Source: Sporomusa silvacetica DSM 10669
GTDB lineage: Bacteria > Bacillota > Negativicutes > Sporomusales > Sporomusaceae
DNA length: 64,000 bases
Assembly: GCF_002257705.1 (NCBI RefSeq)
Contig: NZ_LSLK01000081.1
Span: forward strand, 93,094 to 157,093
Direction: 5' to 3'
Under the pieces are notes generated by a model. That model did not search any database. It worked only from the letters and a program-made list of their open reading frames with translations, and was not told where the DNA came from. Shown one piece after another: positions 32,702-41,071 of this stretch; position 1 is the first letter of the stretch; each line of letters begins with the position of its first letter. A program made the position numbers and the translations under genes.

Positions 32702-32868
32702 TAAATGTAACAACAATGCTTTAACTAGAAAGGGGAAAGGAAGCATGTCCTAAAATTGCGAGCGAGAACAGATAAAAGAATAAAATTAGTAAAAATAAGA
32801 TAATAAATTGCTTTTAGAAGTGGAAAAATAAATAGAAAATTTAAAGAATAAAAAAGGAGAATAATGCT

Positions 32869-34009
32869 ATGAAAAAAAAAATTAGGTTTTGGATGTATGA
32901 GATTACCACTTCTGGACAAAGATGACCAAACATCTTTTAACACAGAAATATTGAACAAACTGGTAGATACGTTTTTGGAAAAAGGATTTACATACTTCGA
33001 TACAGCCTATACTTATCACGGCTTTAAGAGTGAAGACGCTATGAGAGAAGCTTTAGTAAAAAGACATAACAGAGATGAATTCACTCTTACAACAAAACTT
33101 CCACCAAGAATGTTAAAAGAAGATGGCGATCAGGAAAGAATCTTCAATGAACAGTTAGAAAAATGTGGGGTAGAATTTTTTGATTATTACATACTTCACA
33201 ATATTGGTGTGAGTGCATATCAGCAAGCATGTAAATTTGATACTTTCAGTTTTGTTTTAAATAAAAAGCAAGAAGGAAAGATTAAAAATGTTGGTATGTC
33301 TTTCCATGACACACCAGAATTATTGGATGAAATTTTAACTGCGCATCCTGATTTGGATTTTGTTCAGTTACAGATTAATTACATTGACTGGGAAAATCCT
33401 AGTATTCAGTCAAGAAGATGTCATGAAGTGGCAAGAAAACATAACATGCCTATTTTTGTAATGGAACCTTGTAAAGGCGGAAATCTTGCTATGGTACCTG
33501 AGAAAGCAGAAAAATTGATGAAAGCATACAATCCAGATGCATCAATTCCCTCTTGGGCAATAAGATATGCTGCCAGTCAAGAAGGCGTTATGATGGTACT
33601 TAGTGGTATGAATACTATGGAACAAGTTCTTGATAATACTTCTTATATGGAAGACTTCAACCCTCTTAACGATGAAGAATACAAGATTATAGATCAAGTA
33701 ATTGATATTATAAATGAAAATACTGCTATTCCTTGTACAACTTGCAGATATTGTGTAGCAGGCTGCCCTAAGAATATTGCAATACCTGATTACTTTGCAT
33801 TATATAATAGCGCAAAGCGTGCTATATGCGATAATGTTTCAAGTCAGCTTGTTTATTATATGAATCTTACTTCAACTTATGGCAAGGCTAGTGATTGTAT
33901 AGACTGTAAACAATGTGAAAAGGCATGTCCTCAGCATCTGAAGATAACAGAGTACCTAAAAGATGTTTCAGAACTATTTGATAATGCTCCTGGATTACCA
34001 TCAAAATAA
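32869..34009 (+). CDS. Aldo/keto reductase with C-terminal 2x[4Fe-4S] domain; A10 frameshift after the start codon
   Basis: The true start is ATG 32869 behind AAAAAGGAG, but ten adenines follow it; nine would give the family N-terminus M-K-K-K-LGFGCMRLPLLDK. As written, the frame is lost after four codons, and translation could otherwise begin only at ATG 32897 (MRLPLLDKDD), cutting the first beta strand. The AKR barrel has FDTAYTYHGFKSEDAMREAL (D, Y), TTKLPP (K) and YYILHNIG (H). The C-terminus carries CTTCRYCVAGCP and CIDCKQCEKACP. The gene is AT-rich. It precedes a CMD gene by 37 bases. The A tract may be polymorphic, slippage-read or an assembly error. Confidence 0.85.
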
Positions 34010-34046
34010 ATATTAAAAATGATTTTATGAAAGAAGTGTTTAATTT

Positions 34047-34799
34047 ATGCGTATAAGTGAAGCAGCAAACAAAAACCATGAAGAATTATTTCCCAATCAT
34101 AAATCGACATTAAAAGTAACAGATCCGGAACTTATAGAAGTCTTTGATAATTTTGCTTTTGATGACGTAATTAGTTATGGAAATTTAGATACAAAAACCA
34201 GGTTAATGGTTATTTTAGGATCATTGATTGCAAGCCAAACGTTAACCGAATATAAAGTAATGCTTGGTGGTGCACTTAATGTTGGTGTAACTCCGATTGA
34301 AGTTAAGGAAATTGTATATCAATCTGTACCATATGTTGGAATTGCAAAAGCATTTGATTTTATACATGCCACAAATGAAATATTGGAAAGCAGAGGAATA
34401 AAACTACCATTAGAAGGTCAATCTACAACTTCACCAGAAACAAGATACGAAAAAGGATTAGAATTAGAAAAATCAGTATTTGGAGAAACTATTGATAAAA
34501 TGTATGAGGAATCACCAGCAGATCAAATTCATATTCAAAAATATTTATCTGCAAATTGTTTTGGTGATTACTACACTAGGAAAGGTCTAGATATAAAAAC
34601 AAGGGAACTTTTAACTTTTTCCATGATTTTGTCTTTGGGCGGATGTGAGCCGCAGTTAAAAGGACATATACAAGGCAATTTAAATGTTGGAAACGATAAA
34701 GAAATATTGCTTAGTACAGTTACACAATTATTACCTTATGTAGGATATCCAAGAACATTAAACGCAATAAGATGTTTAAATGAAGTAATACCAGAGTAG
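34047..34799 (+). CDS. CMD-family protein, two domains
   Basis: The 250-residue cytoplasmic protein is closely similar to 10131 throughout (GVTPIEVKEIVYQSVPYVGI, NCFGDYYTRKGLDIKTRELL, GGCEPQLKGHIQGNLNVGND). It has two carboxymuconolactone-decarboxylase-like domains without CxxC. Unlike 10131 it is strongly AT-rich, as is the AKR gene before it, so the pair probably arrived together from a lower-GC donor. The start is ATG 34047 with a modest GAAAGAAG site. Confidence 0.88.
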   Translation: MRISEAANKNHEELFPNHKSTLKVTDPELIEVFDNFAFDDVISYGNLDTKTRLMVILGSLIASQTLTEYKVMLGGALNVGVTPIEVKEIVYQSVPYVGIAKAFDFIHATNEILESRGIKLPLEGQSTTSPETRYEKGLELEKSVFGETIDKMYEESPADQIHIQKYLSANCFGDYYTRKGLDIKTRELLTFSMILSLGGCEPQLKGHIQGNLNVGNDKEILLSTVTQLLPYVGYPRTLNAIRCLNEVIPE

Positions 34800-34859
34800 C
34801 TACATGATATATAGAGCATCCACCTTTTTCGATATGGTTGCGGAAAGGAGAAGACATAT

Positions 34860-35024
34860 ATGACTATTTCATCCATCGGCAGTAGTACTGCCGGCAATCC
34901 AGTACAGACGCTGTCATCAGCAGAGACCAGCCAGCCACCGGCAACTTCCAGCACGGCTGCAAACATCGGTCCAGCTGCAACTGTCGAATTAAGCGCAGCT
35001 GCAGTTCGCAGATGCTGCCTGTAA
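34860..35024 (+). CDS. Short Ser/Thr/Ala-rich protein, probably a truncated N-terminus
   Basis: A 54-codon frame starts at ATG 34860 behind GGAAAGGAG. It begins MTISSIGSSTAGNPVQTLSS and ends VELSAAAVRRCCL. The Ser/Thr/Ala/Pro-rich composition and the TVELS element resemble the disordered N-termini of some cell-surface or appendage-related proteins of Negativicutes. The abrupt end next to the convergent phosphodiesterase gene suggests truncation. No function can be given. Confidence 0.45.
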   Translation: MTISSIGSSTAGNPVQTLSSAETSQPPATSSTAANIGPAATVELSAAAVRRCCL

Positions 35025-35030
35025 CTTACT

Positions 35031-36356
35031 TTATTTTTTCGCTATCTCCACTTGATCGATCTGTTCCCCGGATGACAGAAATGACGCTAATTTGAGGATA
35101 TTTGCTGATACTTCCAGTGTCATGTAATTATTGGTTTCCGGCTGCGGGGCTACTGCCTTATCAAATGGATGATTTACCCAAAGATTCGGATAACGAACAT
35201 TTCCGGCAACACCGGTAACGATATAGAGCGGGCCACGTGTATCGGGCTGGAAATTATATACACGATCACGGCGACGGTAGGTGTGGAGATGCGCTGTAAG
35301 TACGACATCGATTCCATACTTGTCAAATAAGGGCATCCATTCTTTGCCGATATCAGAAATTCCCGCCTGACGGTCGCTCCTGTTCCGAATTTCATAGGTA
35401 AGAACATCCTTATGCATCAAAACTATTTTCCATTTTTTCCGAGTTTGCATAATGTCATTTACGAACCATTCCTTTTCCGCTGCCAAGAGGCCTGGCTGGA
35501 ACTCTTCCATTTCGTCGAACTGCGTGTTTAAAACAATAAAATGAACCGATCCATAATCGAAGGAATAAAACTGATTTCGGCGCTCAGCATCACCATTTTC
35601 CGGCAGAGAAAAGAGATGCAGATAAGCCTCCGGCATCCGCACTTTCCAGTCCAAAGTGTAGGTTTCATGATTTCCCAAGATCGGCACTACAGGAATGGTA
35701 TCGATGATACCATTCAAGGCACCGAACCATGCTCGCCACTGGGTGTGATCCTCGCCGTTATCGACCAAATCGCCCATATTGACAAAGAAGGCCGCATCCG
35801 GATTTTCTTTTCTGGCAAACTGTGCAAGATTTTTCCAGTCACTATAATCATTGGACTGGGAATCTGGAAAAATCAGTGCCTTAAAGGCTCCCCCATCATT
35901 GGTATTCAAATCATGCCAAACACTGCGTTTATCGCCATAGCCGACACGGTATTGATATTGCGCACCTGTGGTTAAATCATCCAATACTGTCGTGTATATA
36001 TAGGTCATCGTTTTATCATCGGCAAATTCCGCCTCAGTCGCTATTCTGGATTTTATATTCTCTTTGCCTTTTTCCCGATATTCTACGACAGCGTCTTTTT
36101 CGGTAAGCTCCGACTGCCACATGATTGTCCGTGAACTAGAACTATCCTTCGTGATAATCTGACGAACAAATAATGCATCTATATTCCCCATAGGCAAATA
36201 GTGCCCTGCAACCACTTTTGCCAAGTCAGCTGCTTTATGCGGCCATGCCCGCATACCCGGCGGCAGGAAAGTATACAGTCCAGCGGCACCTGCAATGATT
36301 CCGCCAGCAATCTTTATAAACATTCGTCGAGAAAACCTTTTATTTTCTGTGTCCAT
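35031..36356 (-). CDS. Tat-exported metallophosphoesterase (purple acid phosphatase-like)
   Basis: The 441-residue protein has a twin-arginine signal (FSRRMFIKIAGG, about residues 8-19). An N-terminal fibronectin-like domain (about 60-160, SRTIMWQS, TGAQYQYRVGYGDKRS) precedes a calcineurin-like phosphoesterase. Metal motifs are FPDSQSND, NMGDLVDNGED, GNHET, LMHKDVLT and LTAHLHTYRR. The two-domain layout is that of bacterial purple acid phosphatase-like enzymes acting outside the membrane on phosphate esters. It has its own MerR-type promoter (36498-36528), which places it in the same stimulon. Confidence 0.9.
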   Translation of the reverse strand: MDTENKRFSRRMFIKIAGGIIAGAAGLYTFLPPGMRAWPHKAADLAKVVAGHYLPMGNIDALFVRQIITKDSSSSRTIMWQSELTEKDAVVEYREKGKENIKSRIATEAEFADDKTMTYIYTTVLDDLTTGAQYQYRVGYGDKRSVWHDLNTNDGGAFKALIFPDSQSNDYSDWKNLAQFARKENPDAAFFVNMGDLVDNGEDHTQWRAWFGALNGIIDTIPVVPILGNHETYTLDWKVRMPEAYLHLFSLPENGDAERRNQFYSFDYGSVHFIVLNTQFDEMEEFQPGLLAAEKEWFVNDIMQTRKKWKIVLMHKDVLTYEIRNRSDRQAGISDIGKEWMPLFDKYGIDVVLTAHLHTYRRRDRVYNFQPDTRGPLYIVTGVAGNVRYPNLWVNHPFDKAVAPQPETNNYMTLEVSANILKLASFLSSGEQIDQVEIAKK

Positions 36357-36497
36357 TTTCCACAGACTCCATTTCTATCTTTATTTCTATCATAATATGA
36401 CATAACCCCAAAAAGTTCTTTTCAATAAATAAAATCTGTCCCTGGCTTCAAAGTGTGTTCAGCGCCTTATAAAATTAATATGACTTATCTTGCACTC

Positions 36498-36528
36498 ATC
36501 ATATCATCTGGAGTTGACTCGAAGTCAA
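36498..36528 (-). promoter_or_regulatory. MerR-type promoter of the phosphoesterase gene
   Basis: Minus-strand TTGACT, 19-base spacer (TCGAGTCAACTCCAGATGA), then TATGAT. Confidence 0.74.
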
Positions 36529-36576
36529 GCATTACTGCTGAAATTTTGCCTAAAACAGACTATGTAGAAGGATAAA

Positions 36577-36617
36577 ACAAAGAGGATGTTGCTCCGATTT
36601 TGCAACATCCTCTTTGT
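36577..36617 (-). terminator. Terminator-like hairpin downstream of the DUF362 gene
   Basis: The stem ACAAAGAGGATGTTGC / GCAACATCCTCTTTGT has a nine-base loop, with T-rich sequence on both sides. Confidence 0.7.
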
Positions 36618-36726
36618 AATTTTTATACGCTCCTTTATTTTCATCTTATTGCATCACATGGATCCGCTGGAGCCATGCATTATATTGCATTTCTTTTTCT
36701 CATTTTCGCTGTAGTGTAAGATTTAT

Positions 36727-36764
36727 CAAAAAAAGACAGCCGAACCGAAACCCAGCTGTCTTCT
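36727..36764 (-). terminator. Terminator of the DUF362 gene
   Basis: The stem AAGACAGC / GCTGTCTT is followed on the minus strand by TTTTTTTGATAAAT. Confidence 0.78.
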
Positions 36765-36870
36765 ATATTCAACAGGTAATTCTTATGAGTGAATTCTCTG
36801 CTATAATGTATGGTTTAACTGCACCAATGCTATACAAATCAGCCGACAAACATGATATACCAGAAACGCA

Positions 36871-37973
36871 TCAAATTTCTATCAGATTATATTCCCTACT
36901 GCCCATGCCCAGTGCTTCCATATATTCGAGCTGATGCAGGCCGAAACGAGATTCAATGCGTTCGACGATATCATGGCGTTGGTCAGCAGGCATTTGATAA
37001 ATCAAGTCTATACAAGCCTGGTCAGCTGCCAGAATATCTGTCGAGCCAATAATACCAATGTCATCACAAGTCGGTTTAGCACCATTAGCCCCAGCACAGT
37101 CACAGTCAACCGAGATATTTTTCAAAACGTTTATATAAGTAATGTGACCTTTGAAGTGCTCAACAGTGGCATCACCTGATTCCACCATTCGCTCTAGGAA
37201 TCCTTTGCCGCGCGACCAGCCTTCCCCATGAATCATTCTTTTACCTACTTTACCGGAAGCCATACCGATGCCGATATTTTTTAATGACCCTCCGAACCCA
37301 CCGGAGGTATGACCTTTAAAATGTGTATACACCAGCAAAGAATCATATTTTTGCACATGTTTCCCTACCGCGATTTCATGCAAGTGAATTCCTCGTTCAA
37401 AAGGGCAGTTTCCTGAATAGTTATCCAGTTGCTTATCAAGAAATGCTTGCACGGCCGGCATGGGGAGCATAACATCTCCGTCCTCGTCTAGAATATCGAC
37501 TGGACAAAAGTCAAACCCATTGATCTTAATCGTTTCGCGATGCGTCTTCGTTTCCCGGCGCGGACTTTTGTAGAGAACATTGGATTCGACGATGTTGCTA
37601 TGCGGAATCTTGCTCTGCAAGTTTTTAATGTACTCAATAGGCAGGAGATTTGGTCCGTGCGGCTCACCGGTATGCAGTTTAATCCCGACTTTACCGGTAA
37701 TCCCCTGGTTAATCTGTTGATAAATCTTTTGTACACCTTCCGGGCTCAAGTCCCGTGTAAAATACACATTGGGCTTACTGGATCATGCGGCGAAACCGCA
37801 TGTGATCCATTCCAAGTCACCTGCGTCTGCACACTTTCCTGCGCACGCGCAGTTAGCTGGCCAAACGACGGAATTGCTGCCAATGCTGCCATCGTACCGC
37901 CGGCAAATTTCAAAAAATTACGCCTAGTAAATTCCTTAGTTTTTTTCTCTTGATCATTATCCGATGTTACCAT
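36871..37973 (-). pseudogene. Tat-exported DUF362 protein, frameshifted in the linker after the signal
   Basis: The frame from ATG 37973 (AAAGGAG upstream) gives a Tat signal (FTRRNFLKFAGGTMAALAAI) and a linker, then runs out at 37746. The DUF362 domain (VYFTRDLSPEGVQKIYQQIN to MGSREYNLIEI) continues in another frame to 36871. The shift lies at an imperfect palindrome of 31 bases (37779-37809, TGGATCATGCGG / CCGCATGTGATCCA) that looks inserted. The domain itself is undamaged, including VDCDCAGANG and HFKGHTSGGFGG. It could be a recent knock-out or a sequencing artefact. The sequence is close to the DUF362 remnant at 27644. Confidence 0.85.
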
Positions 37974-37996
37974 TTTTCACACGGCTCCTTTTTGTT

Positions 37997-38027
37997 ATAT
38001 TATCACCTGGAACTTAGAGAAAGTCAG
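37997..38027 (-). promoter_or_regulatory. Degenerate MerR-type promoter of the DUF362 gene
   Basis: Minus-strand CTGACT, 19-base spacer (TTCTCTAAGTTCCAGGTGA), then TAATAT. The -35 and the left half of the dyad deviate from the class. Confidence 0.55.
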
Positions 38028-38040
38028 AGTTCCAGGGATA

Positions 38041-38180
38041 TTACTGTCTTTGCTTATTGATAAGACTTCGTATAAATATCGACACATCTTCATTGCTGAG
38101 CTCGATTCTGTCACACTGGAAGAGTCCTCCCATTGTATCTTTGGCATTCTGGGCCATCTTGGGGAACTCATCCGGCGTAT
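38041..38180 (-). pseudogene. 3' remnant of an iron-containing alcohol dehydrogenase
   Basis: The minus-strand frame TPDEFPKMAQNAKDTMGGLF... CDRIELSNEDVSIF corresponds to the end of the Fe-ADH at 15934 (TPAEFPKMADNAMGPMGGLF). The last residues (IRSLINKQRQ) deviate, probably through a final frameshift. It follows larB by about 20 bases. Confidence 0.82.
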
Positions 38181-38200
38181 TTCAATATTTCCTGGTTATC

Positions 38201-38947
38201 TCATAGTTTATTAATTATACTGGCATTATAAGCTGCGCCAAAACCATTATCAATATTAACTACACTAACACCGCTTGCACAACTGTTCAACATAGATAAC
38301 AGAGCTGAAAGACCGCCAAAGTTTGCCCCATAGCCAACACTTGTAGGAACAGCAATAATGGGTTTATCCACAAGTCCTCCTATAACGCTGGCAAGTGCTC
38401 CTTCCATGCCTGCAATTACAATAACTACCTTGGCACCCCGAATGATATCTATTTTCGCGAAAAGTCTATGAATGCCAGCAACTCCCACATCTATAATTTT
38501 TTCCACGCGGTTCCCCAGAATGGTTGCTGTTTCTGCAGCTTCCTCGACTACCGGCATATCAGAAGTTCCTGCCGAAATAATGGCAATATAACTGTCTGTA
38601 AGATTTTCTTCTCTCTTTCGAATGGTGATTGTCCTTCCCAGAGGGTTATATTGGGCTTCTGCACAGATCGATTTTACCGCTTCGTACATTTTTTCGTTAG
38701 CACGGGTTGCTAATATATTATTATCCTTAGTCAGCATGAACTCAATAATGCTTTTCACCTGTTCCACTGTTTTTCCTTCGCAATAGATAACTTCCGGATA
38801 TCCTACCCGTATTTCGCGATGATTATCAATCTTAGCAAATCCCATTTCCTTATAAGGTAAATCTTCAATGATTCCCATCGCTGTTTCGACTTCTATTTCA
38901 TTGTCTTTTACTCTTTGCAGCAGTTTACTTATTTCCGCTTTATTCAT
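38201..38947 (-). CDS. larB: LarB, nickel-pincer cofactor biosynthesis
   Basis: The 248-residue protein matches LarB: an N-terminal segment (EVETAMGIIEDLPYKEMGFA, IDNHREIRVGYPEVIYCEGK) and a C-terminal AIR-carboxylase-like domain (IISAGTSDMPVVEEAAETA, DVGVAGIHRL, VIAGMEGALASVIGGLVDKP, PTSVGYGANFGG). LarB carboxylates and hydrolyses nicotinic acid adenine dinucleotide, the first step to the nickel-pincer cofactor. The second of two adjacent ATGs was chosen for spacing from GGGAG. It is the last intact gene of the operon DUF362, NapH-NapG fusion, larC, larE, larB. An alternative name is purE-like protein, but the N-terminal domain is diagnostic of LarB. Confidence 0.95.
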   Translation of the reverse strand: MNKAEISKLLQRVKDNEIEVETAMGIIEDLPYKEMGFAKIDNHREIRVGYPEVIYCEGKTVEQVKSIIEFMLTKDNNILATRANEKMYEAVKSICAEAQYNPLGRTITIRKREENLTDSYIAIISAGTSDMPVVEEAAETATILGNRVEKIIDVGVAGIHRLFAKIDIIRGAKVVIVIAGMEGALASVIGGLVDKPIIAVPTSVGYGANFGGLSALLSMLNSCASGVSVVNIDNGFGAAYNASIINKL

Positions 38948-38986
38948 CATTTTCTCCCGGAATTTCTTACTATATATACCACGCTC

Positions 38987-39790
38987 TTAATTCCTGATTG
39001 TCGCATTAAAACTTCCTACCTTGTAACCTTCTAAATCTAAAGTTACATACGTAAAGCCAAACTCTTTGAGTTTACCAGATATCTCCTCAAGAAGTTTCTC
39101 ATTAAATAGTTTATCCATATCCTTTTTATCCACTTCAATTCTTGCCAGATTGTCGTGGCATCGCACTCGAATCGCCCGGAATCCTCTGTCCATCATATAC
39201 TTTTCCGCTTTTTCTATCTTAACAAAATCTTCTTCTTTCAGTTCATTGCCATAGGGTATTCTTGTCAACAAACATGCATACGGTGGTTTATCCCAAGTGT
39301 TAAGTCCCAGTTCTTTAGATAAACTTCTTATTTCCGGTTTACTCAATTGGCACTCTAATAAAGGACTTTTTATATTCAGTTCCCTCAGCGCCTTTAACCC
39401 CGGTCGATAGTCGCCGATATCATCAAAATTGGTGCCATCAATAACATAAGGATAGCCTTCTCTCTGCGCAATGGCTTTGATCTGACTAAATACCGCCTTT
39501 TTACAAAGATAACATCTATTTTCAGGGTTGTTTCTAATTTCATCAATAATAGGCGCCTCTAGTATTTCAAAGGCTACACCAAGTTCTTTTACTAATTGTT
39601 TTGCCTCTTGGATTTCCCATTTAGGAATATAGGGAGATTGTATGGTCACTGCTTTAATATTATCGCCTAAAGCTTGCTTAGCAACTTTAAGTAAAAAAGT
39701 ACTGTCTACTCCTCCCGAGAAAGCCAAGATAACTTTTTCCATATTTTTTAAACAATTAACCAAATTTATATATTTTTCATTATTTATCAT
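38987..39790 (-). CDS. larE: LarE, ATP-dependent sulfur transferase for the nickel-pincer cofactor
   Basis: The 267-residue PP-loop protein has the ATP motif FSGGVDSTFLLKVA (about residues 24-37), DGTNFDDIGDYRPG and the LarE-specific region DKPPYACLLTRIPYG. LarE adenylates and thiolates the cofactor precursor twice. Besides the cysteine in PPYAC, a NRCYLCKK pair is present; three cysteines are compatible with the [4Fe-4S]-dependent LarE type rather than the sacrificial single-cysteine type, although this is inferred from sequence only. Its start overlaps the end of larC by 11 bases, so the two are translationally coupled. Confidence 0.95.
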   Translation of the reverse strand: MINNEKYINLVNCLKNMEKVILAFSGGVDSTFLLKVAKQALGDNIKAVTIQSPYIPKWEIQEAKQLVKELGVAFEILEAPIIDEIRNNPENRCYLCKKAVFSQIKAIAQREGYPYVIDGTNFDDIGDYRPGLKALRELNIKSPLLECQLSKPEIRSLSKELGLNTWDKPPYACLLTRIPYGNELKEEDFVKIEKAEKYMMDRGFRAIRVRCHDNLARIEVDKKDMDKLFNEKLLEEISGKLKEFGFTYVTLDLEGYKVGSFNATIRN

Positions 39791-41036
39791 AATCGTTAGC
39801 CTCTATCATTTTGTATACTTCTTTGTATACTCTCGCAATGGGTATATTTTTTTCTTTTGCTATCCTTTTGCAATCTTCATACTCTGGTTTATACTTCACT
39901 TTTTCGCCTTGATAATAGGCATTTTTGACAGTTACATTTCCGTACTGCGTGCTGATCTTTACGAAATCTCTTTGCAGCATAATTTTTTCAACCTTGTATT
40001 TTCTAACGCCTATAGAAGTCGTCTCGCGGAAAATTATGTCAAGTACGTTTTTCTCCTGTTTTTCATCGACCAATACACTGAGTTTTGTCGCGGCCCTGCC
40101 CTTTTTCATGGAAATTGCCGTCTTAAATACATCCAAAGCCCCTTGTTCAAAAAGTTTTTCTTCAATATAACCGTAGAGTTCCGGATTCATATCATCAATA
40201 TTGGTCTCCAATATATATTGCTCTTCTCTCTTATCTGCTCTTTCTTGGTAGCCAATATATATCCTTAAAACGTTGGGAATTTCTAAATCTCTATGACCTA
40301 TCCCATAGCCAATCTTTTCTACTGAAAAGTCCATATGATCTGTAAATGTGCCCACATTTGCCGCCAATATCGCGGCCCCGGTAGGCGTAGTCGTTTCAAA
40401 AGGCACTTTACCTGATTTCACAGGAATATTCTTTAAAATTTCAACAGTTGCCGGAGCAGGAATAGGAATGATACCATGGGCGCATTTCACAAACCCTCCT
40501 CCGAGCTGAACCGACGAAGCCATTACCTTATCCACTTTTAAATAATCTAAACACACCGCAGCTCCCACAATATCAACAATAGAGTCAACAGCCCCGACTT
40601 CATGGAAATGCACTTCATATAGTGGCTTTCCGTGAACCTTTCCCTCAGCCTCTGCCACCTTCATAAAAATCGCCAAGCTTAATTTTTTTGCCATATCACT
40701 CAGACTGCTGTTTATTATTATATTTTCAATATCCTTTAAATTTCTATGAGCATGGTGAGTATGTCCACTGTCAGACTCCTCCTCCATACCGTTATGTGCT
40801 TCATGATGATGGTGGTGGTCATGAACATGGGGTACATTTTTTAAGACTACGTCTACCCTGGTTCCGCTTATTCCTTTTTTATTATCTTTTTTTACCTGCA
40901 GCTCATATTCAGCATCCAGATTAAGCTTAGACAACTCCCGCCTTAAATAATCCTCATCCACTCCCAAATCCAACAATGCACCTAAATTCATATCGCCGCT
41001 GATGCCGCAAAGACAATCATAATATAATACTTTCAT
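39780..41036 (-). CDS. larC: LarC, nickel insertion protein for the nickel-pincer cofactor (single uninterrupted frame)
   Basis: The 418-residue protein starts at ATG 41036 (TGGAGAAC upstream) with MKVLYYDCLCGISGDMNLGA, the LarC signature. It has a histidine-rich loop (HVHDHHHHHEAHNG, about residues 72-85, and HTHHAH) expected to bind nickel. The LarC2 half (about from 270, ILETNIDDMNPELYGYIEEK) inserts nickel with CTP. In Lactobacillus plantarum the two halves are joined by a programmed frameshift; here they are one continuous frame. A longer in-frame start would overlap the upstream ferredoxin gene and is rejected. Confidence 0.95.
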   Translation of the reverse strand: MKVLYYDCLCGISGDMNLGALLDLGVDEDYLRRELSKLNLDAEYELQVKKDNKKGISGTRVDVVLKNVPHVHDHHHHHEAHNGMEEESDSGHTHHAHRNLKDIENIIINSSLSDMAKKLSLAIFMKVAEAEGKVHGKPLYEVHFHEVGAVDSIVDIVGAAVCLDYLKVDKVMASSVQLGGGFVKCAHGIIPIPAPATVEILKNIPVKSGKVPFETTTPTGAAILAANVGTFTDHMDFSVEKIGYGIGHRDLEIPNVLRIYIGYQERADKREEQYILETNIDDMNPELYGYIEEKLFEQGALDVFKTAISMKKGRAATKLSVLVDEKQEKNVLDIIFRETTSIGVRKYKVEKIMLQRDFVKISTQYGNVTVKNAYYQGEKVKYKPEYEDCKRIAKEKNIPIARVYKEVYKMIEANDYDK

Positions 41037-41071
41037 CGTCAAGTTCTCCATTACATAATTTTTATTCATCT

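Larger units (their letters stand above)
36357..36870. other. Intergenic region with promoter and two terminators, no gene
   Basis: Apart from the MerR-type promoter at 36498-36528 and two minus-strand terminators, nothing is recognised. A plus-strand frame from ATG 36785 is not convincing because it runs into the opposite DUF362 gene and has a poor ribosome site. Confidence 0.5.

Noticed and set aside
36785..36990. Plus-strand frame MSEFSAIMYGLTAPMLYK
   Set aside because: It has a poor ribosome site, runs into the opposite DUF362 gene and shows no family; most likely chance.
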